The notes: generated by a model not told the origin, from the sequence alone. DNA of 64,000 bases from Nostoc sp. 'Peltigera membranacea cyanobiont' N6 (GCF_002949735.1 NZ_CP026681.1:682001-746000); one strand, 5' to 3'; positions 6,665 through 16,749 are shown, numbered from the stretch's first letter. Numbers and translations: made by a program.

Positions 6665-9600
6665 TTAGCCTGTTTTTTTGTTTAAATAACTATTTTTATC
6701 TGCTTCATCTTCAAGCAGGATGGTGTTCAGAAGATTCAATTCGCTGGATGCCATAAAATAGCGATCGCTAAAAACTGTTTCTAATTGTGTAAAAATCCGT
6801 CTACCTGCCACAGCTACCCAAGGAAATGTTCGATAGTGAGATACTACTGGTACAATTAAGCCTTGAGGGGTTAAAGAACGTCCTAGCGCACTTCTCCAAG
6901 CTTGTGGATCTTCTAATACTTGTTGGCGGGTATCATCTTCTGATTGTTCATTCCAGAAATGGGGATAGTCTAGAGGTAAGCCAATAACTATGTTTTTAGT
7001 TTTTAATGCTTGACGTGTGGAAGATTCAATCACAAATCCCTCTTGTTCTCGACTCAATAGTTTATACAGTTCGTTAGCAGGACGTTTGAGTTTTGAGGGA
7101 AATTTGAACTTCTTGCTTTCGGCAATTTCTTTTAACGATCCTAAAAGACGATTGCTATTTTGTTTAACTTCAGCTTTCCATGCTTCAAAGCTAAATATTT
7201 CTTCAGTTTGGCGATCGCTCCAATCTTCTATCCAGAAAGGGCCGATACAAGTTAGATTATCCGGTATCTTTAGCTCGTCATTATCTAAAGATGGCAATAA
7301 TCGGCTCGAAATCCTAGAAACAGTTTTGGTCAAAGCTTGTAAAGTTTGATAATTTGCATAGGACTTAGCATTTCTCTCTAATGATTGACCTCTCAAGTCG
7401 AAGTGTTTAAAGATTTTTCCGATTAACTGATCTGCTTTGCCCACAATAGCTTTAGCATCTTGGGGGTGACTATCGCGGATAAAAATTTTGGCTTCACGCA
7501 AGAAATCTAAGACATCATCAGACATTAAACGCAGCAATTCCTCATCCCCAACAGAGCCAACGGGGACAAATGCAATTCGGTTTTTATTAAGTCCTGCATC
7601 ACCTTTGATGCGGGTGTGAATTGTGGAGCGTAACATTACCAGCAAAGTCAATAAATCGCTTGACTGACGCAACCATAGTCTTTTAGGATCAATGTCCTCT
7701 CTTTCAATGATGAAATCATTGATTAGCATAACTAAGCGTCTATCTTTGTTATCTCCAGAAACTTCCATTCCGGTTTCTGGATCTGTATACATTCCTCTAC
7801 CCCGATAAATTAATTGCGCGACTTCCATTAAAGCGGCTTCGATATTAAATCGGGGAATTGCAGCTACGATGCAATCTGTTTTCGGGAAAGAAACACCTCT
7901 TGCGCCTGAAGAAGTCATGAGAAAAACTCGAACTTCATCCCGTCGTGGCGGCTTGACTAATTGCAATCGCCGATCGGGTGATACACTTTGATCCAGAACC
8001 TCCACCTGTTCTCTGTTTACCAGAGCTTCTTTACCAGTGGTTAATTTTTCCTGCAACTGACGTAGAAAAGCTTTATCCTGAGCAAAGAAAATTAACTGCT
8101 CTGCTCCCTGTTGTAACCCATCCTTGATTTCTAAGTAGGCATTAGTTAGCGATTCCTCTTCTGATTTTTCTCGAATTGCTTGTCTAATTGTCTGCTCTGT
8201 GCCGTCACTGTTTTGGCCTGGTTTAATGTGCGACAGCCTAATACTGTAATCAATACTGAGTTGACTGGCGGGATAACTATTTGTCATGACGTGTAGCGTT
8301 GGGTGTCTTTTGGGGCCAATTTTTGTATGAGTACCTGTCACCCGAAACGGCGCTTCACCTCGACTTTGACTAATTAGTACTTTATCAGGAGCGCGATCGC
8401 CTGAGTTCAAAAAGCTATCCAACACAACTTCATTGCTGAGTGAGGCATCAGCAAGAATCAGCACAATTTTAAACGGAGATTGATTTGTATCAAACGGTTT
8501 AATAAATTGCTGTTCCAACCATTCTGCTAACTTACGGACAAAGGGCGCTCCTGCACCATCACCAGTAAGTTCATCTACCATGACAACTATAGTGGGAATT
8601 CGCGCTGCAAATGCTGAACGTTCCTTTTTTCCAGGCTTAGTATCAGCTTTTTTTGCAAACAAATTATTGAAGGCATTAACTGTGGTTGATTGATCGTTAA
8701 GCGTCCGATAACCTTGGATAGCAGCAGTCATCACCAGTTGATTAACCTTGGGATTGGCTTCGAGCAATTTTCGGGCTGACTTTGCTATGGTACCCAATAC
8801 ACCAGGACTGTAAAGAGATTCTACGCTGTAATCCCTTTCGTTAAGACGGCGTTTAAATCGAGTCGAGCCGACTATATTGCAATCAATGTCATGTTCTTGT
8901 TCTGGATTGAGAAAGAAGATATTGCTATCAGGAAGTGTGAGTTTTTCAATACCATCGACAACAACGGCACTGTCGATACAGCGATCTGGAAAGTTGTTTT
9001 CCTGAACCTGTTTTTTATACCATTCAGGAGCTGCAACAATCAAATTTTTATTGCTGGTGATGGTTAATATCCCAGTGGGACGATTGTTGTCTCTAGCAAG
9101 TTTGTCAGTAACATCTCGATTAATTACAACTCGCGGACTGAGATACAAAAATAAGAAACCTTGAGTCTGCTGTTTGAGAAATTTCATCACAGCAGTGGTT
9201 TTACCAATACCCGGATTTCCTTCCAAAGCTAGGACGTTAATTTTACCGACTTGAGCAGAAGTTATACCAGCAAATACTGCTGCCTCGTGTACTTGTCGCA
9301 GAGGAATTGTTGCCTTATCTGGATTGATTTCATTGACAAAATTAGCTATTTGTGTAATTGGATTGCTTCCAAAAAACTGATGTAATGCCTCGTTGTCTTC
9401 AATAGATGCGATCGCCTCAGCTTTGCTAATTTCACTCATTGGATTGTAAAAATCCGTCACATTCTCCTGAAAGAGAAAGTGAGAGTATTGTCCTAGAGTT
9501 GGTTTTTCAGCTAGATGTTGTGCTTGTTCTTTAAAAGCAGACGGTAGCGATCGCACTAGCTTTGTGAACACCAAACGAATTTCTGCATCTAGATCGAGTG

Positions 9601-10618
9601 GCACATCATCATCTGAATGTTTAGCCTGACAATATGCTTTTCCCAATGATTTCATTAACTTGGCTCTAGTATCTGGTTCTGGTTCCACACCCCAGAATTG
9701 AGCCGTAAGACTTTCAATACCATTGGATGTGACAGCGATCGCTCTAGCATGACAACTTCCTTCTAATCGCTTACGTGCGCGTAACACTTTAATCAGCTGA
9801 TCGGTATAAGATGATGCCTGACAGAGCTTAAATAATGGTTTATCTTGACCACTAAATGCTGAAAGAAAATTTTCCAACCTTTTAGAGAGTGAAAATTCTT
9901 CACCTTCTACCTCTGCACAAACTCTAGAGAAAACCCCCCGTGATTCAATGTAACGGGCATAGCGACTCATTTCTTCTCTATGAGGAGCTTCTTTTTGAAA
10001 ATCTGCAAATTTTATGGGTGCATTATACGAAAATTCCAGACAGATAATTAAGTTTTCAATTTTTTTGTGTTTTATATCTTTTGATTGGGAAAAGTCAGTT
10101 TTGCCATCTTTGGGCGGACTCAATTCGTTGGAAAGCCATAAAATAAAATCGGCTCTGGCTGGTTGTCCTCGGTTGACTAAGTTCTCATCTGGTTTTCCTG
10201 GGAGTTTGAAAGCTTCTTGAAATGCTTTTGCTGTCTCTTCTTTTTCTTCATCTCGTTGCATTCGCTGATCTGGCAGTGTCAACGGACACCAAATTGCTTC
10301 TAGTTTAGGTTGCCTAATTTGACTGTGCTTGAGGTTGAGACACTCACGCATTGCTGTCCAACCTAAACCATAGCCGAGTACCAGCAGATGACGTAGCATT
10401 GTTTCCACCCATTCTTTGTTATTGGCATCTGTTATTTTGAATTCTTTCACCAGTTGGTGGGAGATATCTGCATTTTTGTGAGATTGCCAAGGCTGGAGAA
10501 CAGGATGATCGTTCAACAGTAAGTTTCTGTGAATCAACTGTTGTAAAACACCGCGTTTAACAGCAATTTCAAATACCTGCCCCCAAATAGAGGCTTGTTG
10601 TAGAAGGGATGATTCCAT
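6665..10618 (-). CDS. Large helicase-like protein with possible N-terminal nuclease domain
   Basis: 1317 residues. Seen: a Walker A motif GNPGIGKTT (467-475) after a hydrophobic strand, a TAA-type motif LVMTAAIQGY (628-637), a Walker B-like VVMVDELTGD (678-687), then a C-terminal helicase half with MTSSGARGVSFP (901-912) and AQLIYRGRG (934-942), matching motifs V and VI of superfamily 2, perhaps DinG-like. The N-terminus has ARADFILWL (154-162) and NLIICLEFSYN (189-199), the spacing of a PD-(D/E)xK nuclease core with Asp157 and Glu195 but without the usual Lys. The last 350 residues are unrecognised. The gene overlaps the stop of the upstream 1063-aa gene by one base (TAATG), so the two are translationally coupled. 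Proposed: nucleic-acid translocase of a defence-type module; function not known. Confidence 0.75.
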   Translation of the reverse strand: MESSLLQQASIWGQVFEIAVKRGVLQQLIHRNLLLNDHPVLQPWQSHKNADISHQLVKEFKITDANNKEWVETMLRHLLVLGYGLGWTAMRECLNLKHSQIRQPKLEAIWCPLTLPDQRMQRDEEKEETAKAFQEAFKLPGKPDENLVNRGQPARADFILWLSNELSPPKDGKTDFSQSKDIKHKKIENLIICLEFSYNAPIKFADFQKEAPHREEMSRYARYIESRGVFSRVCAEVEGEEFSLSKRLENFLSAFSGQDKPLFKLCQASSYTDQLIKVLRARKRLEGSCHARAIAVTSNGIESLTAQFWGVEPEPDTRAKLMKSLGKAYCQAKHSDDDVPLDLDAEIRLVFTKLVRSLPSAFKEQAQHLAEKPTLGQYSHFLFQENVTDFYNPMSEISKAEAIASIEDNEALHQFFGSNPITQIANFVNEINPDKATIPLRQVHEAAVFAGITSAQVGKINVLALEGNPGIGKTTAVMKFLKQQTQGFLFLYLSPRVVINRDVTDKLARDNNRPTGILTITSNKNLIVAAPEWYKKQVQENNFPDRCIDSAVVVDGIEKLTLPDSNIFFLNPEQEHDIDCNIVGSTRFKRRLNERDYSVESLYSPGVLGTIAKSARKLLEANPKVNQLVMTAAIQGYRTLNDQSTTVNAFNNLFAKKADTKPGKKERSAFAARIPTIVVMVDELTGDGAGAPFVRKLAEWLEQQFIKPFDTNQSPFKIVLILADASLSNEVVLDSFLNSGDRAPDKVLISQSRGEAPFRVTGTHTKIGPKRHPTLHVMTNSYPASQLSIDYSIRLSHIKPGQNSDGTEQTIRQAIREKSEEESLTNAYLEIKDGLQQGAEQLIFFAQDKAFLRQLQEKLTTGKEALVNREQVEVLDQSVSPDRRLQLVKPPRRDEVRVFLMTSSGARGVSFPKTDCIVAAIPRFNIEAALMEVAQLIYRGRGMYTDPETGMEVSGDNKDRRLVMLINDFIIEREDIDPKRLWLRQSSDLLTLLVMLRSTIHTRIKGDAGLNKNRIAFVPVGSVGDEELLRLMSDDVLDFLREAKIFIRDSHPQDAKAIVGKADQLIGKIFKHFDLRGQSLERNAKSYANYQTLQALTKTVSRISSRLLPSLDNDELKIPDNLTCIGPFWIEDWSDRQTEEIFSFEAWKAEVKQNSNRLLGSLKEIAESKKFKFPSKLKRPANELYKLLSREQEGFVIESSTRQALKTKNIVIGLPLDYPHFWNEQSEDDTRQQVLEDPQAWRSALGRSLTPQGLIVPVVSHYRTFPWVAVAGRRIFTQLETVFSDRYFMASSELNLLNTILLEDEADKNSYLNKKTG

Positions 10619-13600
10619 TACTTCCTGTGCAGAACTTGAGAAACGTGGGTAAGTACAGCGCGATAATTAAGTAATACCTGTCCTTTGCGGCGGGTATGAA
10701 GAACTTTGACTTCGCCAGCCTCTTCAACTGTATTAGGCGATATCCAACTAAATGGATCTAGTACTGGGATAAGTTGACCTTTTTGCACACCGCGTTCAGC
10801 TTCAATAAAATGCAAGCCGCGCAGTACAGCTAATAAGCAAGGATGAATGCGAGAGTCTGAATCAGGATTAATCAAATGCTGACGAGCGCGTTCAGTCCAG
10901 TTAATATTGCTAACTTTTCCATCCGATACCAAGAAATAAATGCAGAAACCAGATTGTAAGCGCTCTTCTGCTTGGATAGCATAAAGTGTGGCAAAAGTAT
11001 AAACCGGAATGAAATCACGGGAGTCATCTGTTCTAACGGAGCGCTGAAAATCTGAATGATCTCCAGCTTGCAAAATTTCAAATGCCGCTTCACTGTAACC
11101 GCGATCGCGCAAGCGTGTAGCCGGAAATACATCCCTTACCATTGGGTAAATGTTGATATCAGGAAACGTTTGAGAGACTTCTTCTAAAAATTCTGTATCT
11201 CTTAAAGAAGAATTGTAATTTGCGGCTCGATTAATGCGGCGATCGCCATAGGCATGAGCTAATAAAATAATGTGCTGACATCCTTGGGCTTTCAGGTGAC
11301 GAATTTCTTCTTGAACTAGGCGTTGCGTTTTCAGCTGTTCTAGAGAATCAAGCACATCAGACTGCATCCGTTCTCTTTTCAGTTCATAACCGATAAACGG
11401 TTCATTAACGGCTGTAGCAATATAACTTTGAGTCAGAAAAAGATATGCCTTTTCTTCATCATTGGGGAAATTTCCCTCATTACAAGGACGGCTGGCGTAT
11501 GAAATTAAGCCAATTTTAGGTGCTGAATAAGAATCTGGGCTACTAATGCAAAGTGGAAACGCACTTAAAAAGGCCTTAAAAGTACCAGATTTAATAAAAT
11601 CTTGGTCTTTTTTGGATTTTTTAACCAGATTATCTAGAATAAGTCCCTGCATTCGGATCGGGGTATCTTCACCTAGTATGGCTTCTAAGGTTTGGGCGGC
11701 TGCGTAAACGTAAGCATCGCCGTTCTTGTCCTTATCTTCTTCATCTAATTGTTTTCCTGTTTCTTGCAGTCGCAGCATTAAAGTTGTAAAGTCAACCGAT
11801 TTTTCCTTCTGACCACGTTTTTGCAATCGTGTAATAATCCGCCACAAACAACAGTAAACTAGGACAGCAAAGGCGGTAACTGCGGCTGCATGATACTGCT
11901 TGTTTTCCTCAGATTCTCTTGTATTTGCTCGCCGCCTCACAGTTTCAACATCATATTCCACTATGATTGCGGCTGATAATGCCCACCCAGCAAATTGAGA
12001 AGCATTTGTAGATAGCTCATAAGTCCATTGACGGTCTTCCTTGTGCCAATGCCAAGAACGAGGAACCCAACAAACTTGAAGGAGTTTCTGCGGCAATAAA
12101 CGCTTTGCCCGTAATTGACTAAGTGTATCTTTAGTTTTTAAGTCATACTCCGAAAGATCGGCAGTAACTTTAACCGAAAATAGAAGTCCTGATGTTGCTG
12201 GTTGCTCACAAATTTCAATATGTTTGAACCATTCAACCTTTTCGCTAGAATTTTCTTGTCGCTCTACAAGCAACTTTGTTACTGCTCCTTCTAGCCGATC
12301 CCAATTCATTATGCTGTTTTTAACACAGATGAATTGTTGTGAGGAGCGATCCTTAACTTGAGACATGACTTTTTGGTTCTTGTCACGCAGTACTTCCTTC
12401 AGAGCCTTGGCAATTGACTTCATTGACTCAGAGCGTTCCTGTAATTCTTCTAAAGTCTGGCGAATAGCTTCTGTACCCTGCGATTTAAAATTTGCTAGGA
12501 GTTGATTCACCATATCTGTTAGTGATTCTTTAGTTAGCGGTTCCTCGTCCTTTTTGGGAACGACAACTGCCAAAAAGATCAGTTGAGCTAAACGACGACA
12601 AATTTCCCAAGGTTTTTGTAAGGAAGATTCATCATTACTCAGTAAATATTCTCTAATTTGATCGAGTCGTACTTCAAAAGCAGGTTTGCCTAATTCTGGA
12701 TTTTGCCCGTTGACTCGAAAACGATAACTTACTTCACGCTCTACTTGATTTTTAGTCTTTTGCTCGAAAATTTGAGTTTTCCACTCAGGCCAAACAGCTA
12801 GACAATAATAAAAGGTCGCTTTGCTAAGTTCATCTGCCAAGTCGAACTCTGCTGCACTACCGAAATGAGTCATTAAATCAACCGTATAGCCTTCTTCTTT
12901 AGCAGATTCAACTAGAATCAGTATTCGATTGACATACTCTACTAAAAGTTGGTAATCTGGGTCATTACTCGATCGAGCATTTTCTGCGATCGCTTCCATA
13001 ATCCGAAAGCTAATTGTCAATCGGACGCGTGACAATGCTTCGTCATCTATGAAATTTAAAAAACGCTGGATTTGGCTATCATATCGATTTTTTTCTTCTT
13101 TCAAAGTTGCGATCGATGAATTAACATCATCTTCATCGTTGTCAAGTTCGTTTTCTAAATATTCTGTGGCAGCACTGCACATTTGCTCAAAATAATCAGT
13201 ATTTTCAACTCGTTCGCGCGCACAAATAACCGTCGCCACAGACTTGTTATCTTTAGTATCTCCAGCTTGAAATGCTAGATGTACGAGGTTGGCAGTATTG
13301 GCTATATTTTGGAAAGACGTACCTGCTTTTTTAGCAAGATGTTTGAGTTGCTGTTCAGTGTCATCTAACAGCAATGTCGATAATAAGTTGTCGGAAGGCA
13401 CAGCAGTATTGAGTGCTTGGTCAATAGCAGCCATTAATCTGTCTATTGCACCAGGTAACTTTGTAGCATTACCATCACTCAAACAGCCGCCAACGCGCGA
13501 CTTATTTCCATAAGCTGGCATCGATAAATCTTGAATAAACCCACCGCCAGGAGCAGGTTTAAAAGCTTCTTTAAATTTAGGTTGTGCAAATAGCCGATAC

Positions 13601-13809
13601 ATGACGGCTGAAGTACTTATTCTCAGGCGTTTATTTTGCTTCTCATCAAATTCAAACAACTGCATCCCTCTAGGATTTAGCTGGTTGGGATTTGCCTGAT
13701 TACTGCTAGGAGAAATAGCTTGAGCCAGTAACTCTATGACTGTAGCGAGGTCAATAGAAGGCTTAAGCGATCGCGGGTCAACGTTAGCGCCAGTACCTTG
13801 TGAAGGCAT
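10618..13809 (-). CDS. Unknown 1063-aa protein, possible RNase H-fold (PIWI-like) C-terminal domain
   Basis: I do not recognise this family by sequence. The first 450 residues are mostly helical and charged. Around 560-660 there is a region with LLQVCWVPRSWHWH and AAAVTAFAVLVYCCLW. Residues 760-895 alternate strands and helices in the order strand (KIGLISYASR), strand (AYLFLTQSYIA), strand (FIGYELKRE), long helix, strand (QHIILLAHAYGDR), helix, strand (INIYPMVRDV). That order is the one expected of an RNase H fold such as a PIWI domain, with the usual first Asp replaced, so any such domain would probably be inactive. This is inference from pattern only. The start ATG has AAGGAA eight bases upstream. 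It is the first gene of a two-gene operon with the helicase-like protein. Confidence 0.7.
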   Translation of the reverse strand: MPSQGTGANVDPRSLKPSIDLATVIELLAQAISPSSNQANPNQLNPRGMQLFEFDEKQNKRLRISTSAVMYRLFAQPKFKEAFKPAPGGGFIQDLSMPAYGNKSRVGGCLSDGNATKLPGAIDRLMAAIDQALNTAVPSDNLLSTLLLDDTEQQLKHLAKKAGTSFQNIANTANLVHLAFQAGDTKDNKSVATVICARERVENTDYFEQMCSAATEYLENELDNDEDDVNSSIATLKEEKNRYDSQIQRFLNFIDDEALSRVRLTISFRIMEAIAENARSSNDPDYQLLVEYVNRILILVESAKEEGYTVDLMTHFGSAAEFDLADELSKATFYYCLAVWPEWKTQIFEQKTKNQVEREVSYRFRVNGQNPELGKPAFEVRLDQIREYLLSNDESSLQKPWEICRRLAQLIFLAVVVPKKDEEPLTKESLTDMVNQLLANFKSQGTEAIRQTLEELQERSESMKSIAKALKEVLRDKNQKVMSQVKDRSSQQFICVKNSIMNWDRLEGAVTKLLVERQENSSEKVEWFKHIEICEQPATSGLLFSVKVTADLSEYDLKTKDTLSQLRAKRLLPQKLLQVCWVPRSWHWHKEDRQWTYELSTNASQFAGWALSAAIIVEYDVETVRRRANTRESEENKQYHAAAVTAFAVLVYCCLWRIITRLQKRGQKEKSVDFTTLMLRLQETGKQLDEEDKDKNGDAYVYAAAQTLEAILGEDTPIRMQGLILDNLVKKSKKDQDFIKSGTFKAFLSAFPLCISSPDSYSAPKIGLISYASRPCNEGNFPNDEEKAYLFLTQSYIATAVNEPFIGYELKRERMQSDVLDSLEQLKTQRLVQEEIRHLKAQGCQHIILLAHAYGDRRINRAANYNSSLRDTEFLEEVSQTFPDINIYPMVRDVFPATRLRDRGYSEAAFEILQAGDHSDFQRSVRTDDSRDFIPVYTFATLYAIQAEERLQSGFCIYFLVSDGKVSNINWTERARQHLINPDSDSRIHPCLLAVLRGLHFIEAERGVQKGQLIPVLDPFSWISPNTVEEAGEVKVLHTRRKGQVLLNYRAVLTHVSQVLHRK

Positions 13810-14021
13810 AATTATTTCCTTTGTAATTTTCAGTATTACGACTGCTTCATCTGCCTGAACTTTACAGTCTCAGCAAATGGACTCTGTATTTTTAATATCT
13901 TAAATGTGTCTAATCTGTCAAGATAAATATGTTTTACGTTTCTAATACTTTTTTTAAGAACTATTACACAAGCAATTCAGTCCTATGTTTATGTATTTTC
14001 TTGAATAAGAAAATTAATCAA

Positions 14022-14597
14022 TTAGGGTAATCCAGCGCGTTGAAAGATTGCGTGAGGGGTAATTTCCAATTCTGGTAGTAAATCATCAGTAATTATTTGA
14101 TGAGAACGATAAGTAATCGGTAAGGAAGATGGCGCAAATACAGTTACAGTTCTAGCTTTTGTATCAACCACCCAAACACGAGAAACGCCAGCTTTCAGAT
14201 AATCAGTCGCTTTTTCGGCAATTTCACCAAAAGTTTGACCAGGTGAAATGATTTCGATGACTAATTCAGGTGCGACAGGACAAGCTTCATCTAATAGCCA
14301 ATCAGCAGGAAGACGGTTATGAGAAATATAGGTCAGATCGGCTACAGGCATCCAATCTTGTTGATTTCGTGTTAGTTTAATTGCCCATTCAATCACAACC
14401 CGACCTTTTGTTTGTGCCCATGCAGACAATAGTATAAATAAAGCACCAGTAGTCGAGCCATGAAAAAATTTTGGTGACATTTGATTATCTTTATACTTGG
14501 GTACAGCTTCACCGTTAACAAACTCGTATGTAATATCTCCTTCGGGAAGTGCGAGAAATTCTTCTAGGGTTAGGCGTTGATTAGAAGACTGAACCAT
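14022..14597 (-). CDS. Uma2-family (DUF820) endonuclease-like protein
   Basis: A complete 191-residue Uma2 protein. The family has a PD-(D/E)xK restriction-endonuclease fold and is greatly expanded in cyanobacteria; its cellular role is unsettled. Visible motifs are TLEEFLALPEGD near the start, the core VADLTYIS with Asp, then VAPELVIEIISPGQ with the Glu pair, KATDYLKAGVSRVWVVD and the closing VTVFAP. It lies 212 bp upstream of the helicase operon on the same strand and might be functionally linked, but such genes are common enough for chance proximity. At least three other Uma2 genes or relics occur in this window. Confidence 0.88.
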   Translation of the reverse strand: MVQSSNQRLTLEEFLALPEGDITYEFVNGEAVPKYKDNQMSPKFFHGSTTGALFILLSAWAQTKGRVVIEWAIKLTRNQQDWMPVADLTYISHNRLPADWLLDEACPVAPELVIEIISPGQTFGEIAEKATDYLKAGVSRVWVVDTKARTVTVFAPSSLPITYRSHQIITDDLLPELEITPHAIFQRAGLP

Positions 14598-14825
14598 AGG
14601 TGTTATGTGGGTAAAAGATGCTTACTTTTAGTTTAGGCGATCGCAAATATTAGAGACTAAGCCTACTGAATCCTTATTTCCAGCATCTTCGACAGTGCTA
14701 ACTGTGGGGGATGTAAGCATATAAATTACACGAGTCAATATTATTCCTCATAGTCTTGAAGTAAAGCAAGGCTTATGCAAAACTTGAGATCCTTCGCTTC
14801 TAGCCTACTTTTAAGGAATCGATCA

Positions 14826-16346
14826 ATGGCGCGTCTAGCCCTGCTGAGTGTATCTAACAAAACTGGTATAATTGACCTAGCCCGTAGCTTGGTTGAAGAA
14901 TTCGACTTTGATTTAATCAGCAGTGGGGGAACAGCCCAAGCACTCAAAGATGCGGGACTCCCTGTTACTAAGGTTGCAGATTACACAGGTTCACCAGAGA
15001 TTTTAGGTGGCCGAGTCAAAACTCTACATCCCCGAATTCACGGCGGAATTTTGGCGCGGCGAGATGTCGCGCAAGATATTACAGATTTAGAAAATAACCA
15101 AATTCGCCCGATTGATTTAGTGGTGGTGAATCTATATCCTTTTGAGGAAACGATCGCTAAACCAGGGGTAACATTATTAGAAGCCGTTGAACAAATTGAC
15201 ATCGGTGGTCCGGCGATGTTACGCGCATCATCGAAAAACTTCGCCCATCTCGCTGTATTATGCGATCCAGCCCAGTATGAAGAGTATTTGCAGGAATTGC
15301 GCCAAAATAACGGCAAAGCATCCCTAGAGTTTCGGCAAAAGGCGGCTTTAAAAGGATTTTCGCACACTGCTAGTTACGATCGCGCGATCGCATCTTACCT
15401 CGCAGAAGCACAGCAGTACACCCTTAGCGGCACACAATTACAATCTCTGCGTTACGGTGAGAATCCCCATCAACCCGCCGTCTGGTATCAAACTGGTACT
15501 ACTCCAACGGGATGGGCAGCCGCTACAAAACTGCAAGGCAAAGAACTTAGTTACAATAACTTAGTTGATTTAGAAGCCGCACGCCGAATTATTGCGGAAT
15601 TCACTGATACCCCAGCAGCAACGATTATCAAACATACAAACCCCTGTGGTACGGCGCTGGGAAGCACGATTGCAGAAGCGTACCAAAAAGCTTTTAATGC
15701 TGATTCTACCTCTGCCTTTGGGGGGATTGTCGCACTCAACCGTCCGATTGATGCGGCTACAGCTAGCGAGTTAACTAAAACATTTTTAGAATGTGTGGTT
15801 GCACCAAGTTGTGATACCGAAGCTCAAGAAATCCTGGCTAAGAAATCTAACGTGCGAGTTTTGACTCTAGCTGATTTGAGCAGTGGGACTAAGGATACCG
15901 TAAAAGCGATCGCAGGTGGTTTCCTTGTCCAAGCTAGCGATGACATCATTGCTGATACAAGTCAATGGCAAGTTGTTACCGAACGTCAACCCACCGACAG
16001 CGAATTAGCCGAATTGCTGTTTGCATGGAAAGTTTGCAAACACGTTAAATCTAATGCCATTGTTGTGACAAGCGATCGCACTACACTAGGAGTAGGTGCT
16101 GGTCAAATGAACCGCGTCGGCTCAGTTAAAATTGCTCTAGAACAAGCTGGAGAAAAATCCAAAGGTGCAACTCTCGCCAGTGATGGATTCTTCCCCTTTG
16201 ATGATTCAGTCAAAACAGCCGCAGCCGCAGGAATTACAGCCATTGTCCAACCAGGGGGAAGTTTGCGCGATAAAGATTCTATCATTGCTGCTAACGAACT
16301 GGGTTTAGTTATGGTTTTAACTGGTGTACGTCACTTTTTACACTAA
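14826..16346 (+). CDS. purH: Bifunctional AICAR formyltransferase / IMP cyclohydrolase
   Basis: The 506-residue enzyme carries out the last two steps of de novo purine synthesis, making IMP. The N-terminal cyclohydrolase (MGS-like) domain begins ARLALLSVSNKTGI and contains SGGTAQAL and GGRVKTLHPRIHGGIL; the C-terminal formyltransferase has KHTNPCGTALG, STSAFGGIV, SNAIVV and ASDGFFPFDDSV. ATG 14826 is chosen because it gives the conserved N-terminus and is preceded by AAGGA at 14812-14816; an upstream in-frame ATG at 14775 would add an unrelated 17-residue extension. A hairpin follows the stop, and then the tandem small-RNA array. Confidence 0.97.
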   Translation: MARLALLSVSNKTGIIDLARSLVEEFDFDLISSGGTAQALKDAGLPVTKVADYTGSPEILGGRVKTLHPRIHGGILARRDVAQDITDLENNQIRPIDLVVVNLYPFEETIAKPGVTLLEAVEQIDIGGPAMLRASSKNFAHLAVLCDPAQYEEYLQELRQNNGKASLEFRQKAALKGFSHTASYDRAIASYLAEAQQYTLSGTQLQSLRYGENPHQPAVWYQTGTTPTGWAAATKLQGKELSYNNLVDLEAARRIIAEFTDTPAATIIKHTNPCGTALGSTIAEAYQKAFNADSTSAFGGIVALNRPIDAATASELTKTFLECVVAPSCDTEAQEILAKKSNVRVLTLADLSSGTKDTVKAIAGGFLVQASDDIIADTSQWQVVTERQPTDSELAELLFAWKVCKHVKSNAIVVTSDRTTLGVGAGQMNRVGSVKIALEQAGEKSKGATLASDGFFPFDDSVKTAAAAGITAIVQPGGSLRDKDSIIAANELGLVMVLTGVRHFLH

Positions 16347-16356
16347 ATCACTGCTG

Positions 16357-16391
16357 ATATAGTGTGCAGTTAAGAAAGTGTCACACTATAT
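16357..16391 (+). terminator. Hairpin after purH
   Basis: ATATAGTGTG (16357-16366) pairs perfectly with CACACTATAT (16382-16391) across a 15-base loop, eleven bases after the purH stop. A T-rich tract (ACTTTCTTTATAA) follows, so this is probably the purH terminator, also insulating the small-RNA array downstream. Confidence 0.55.
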
Positions 16392-16429
16392 ACTTTCTTT
16401 ATAATTGAACTAGTGATATCGTTTAATCG

Positions 16430-16499
16430 TGTGTGAGGAGCAAGTTGAAAATAAAAAGCGCCTGGGGTGGAAACACGGCAACACTCCCAAGCGCTTTTT
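16430..16499 (+). ncRNA. Small RNA copy 1, Yfr2-like
   Basis: A roughly 70-nt predicted transcript beginning at GTGTGAGGAG and ending in the T run of a hairpin. The stem AAAAAGCGCCTGGG pairs with CCCAAGCGCTTTTT (one C-A mismatch in this copy). The loop holds GGAAACACGGCAACA, which matches the GGAAACA-type loop motif I know from the cyanobacterial Yfr2 (Cyano-1/Cyano-2) family. The -10 here is TATCGT and the -35 is not clear, so its promoter may differ from copies 2-4. Confidence 0.65.
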
Positions 16500-16553
16500 A
16501 ATTTTTCAGAAATGTAATTGCTGATGAAGTTTTGAAAATGTCACTCAATGTAC

Positions 16554-16582
16554 TTGCCATTTGATAGAAGTAGTGATATGGT
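16554..16582 (+). promoter_or_regulatory. Sigma-70-type promoter of small RNA copy 2
   Basis: TTGCCA (16554-16559) and TATGGT (16577-16582) are separated by exactly 17 bp and lie about eight bases before the predicted transcript start. The same pair with the same spacing recurs at 16714-16742 and 16874-16902. Confidence 0.6.
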
Positions 16583-16589
16583 CTAATCG

Positions 16590-16659
16590 TGTGTGAGGAG
16601 CAAGTTGAGAATAAAAAGCGCCTGGGGTGGAAACACGGCAACACTCCCAAGCGCTTTTT
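16590..16659 (+). ncRNA. Small RNA copy 2, Yfr2-like
   Basis: Same architecture as copy 1: leader GTGTGAGGAGCAAGTTGAGA, terminator stem with the same single C-A mismatch (GCGCCTGGG against CCCAAGCGC), loop GGAAACACGGCAACA and a T run ending near 16659. It is served by the promoter at 16554-16582. Confidence 0.68.
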
Positions 16660-16713
16660 AATTTTTCAGAAATGTGATTGCTTGTGAAGTTTTGAAAATG
16701 TTACTCAATGTAC

Positions 16714-16742
16714 TTGCCATTTAATAGAAGTAGTGATATGGT
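16714..16742 (+). promoter_or_regulatory. Sigma-70-type promoter of small RNA copy 3
   Basis: TTGCCA (16714-16719) and TATGGT (16737-16742), 17 bp apart, identical in placement to the promoter of copy 2. Confidence 0.6.
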
Positions 16743-16749
16743 CTAATCG

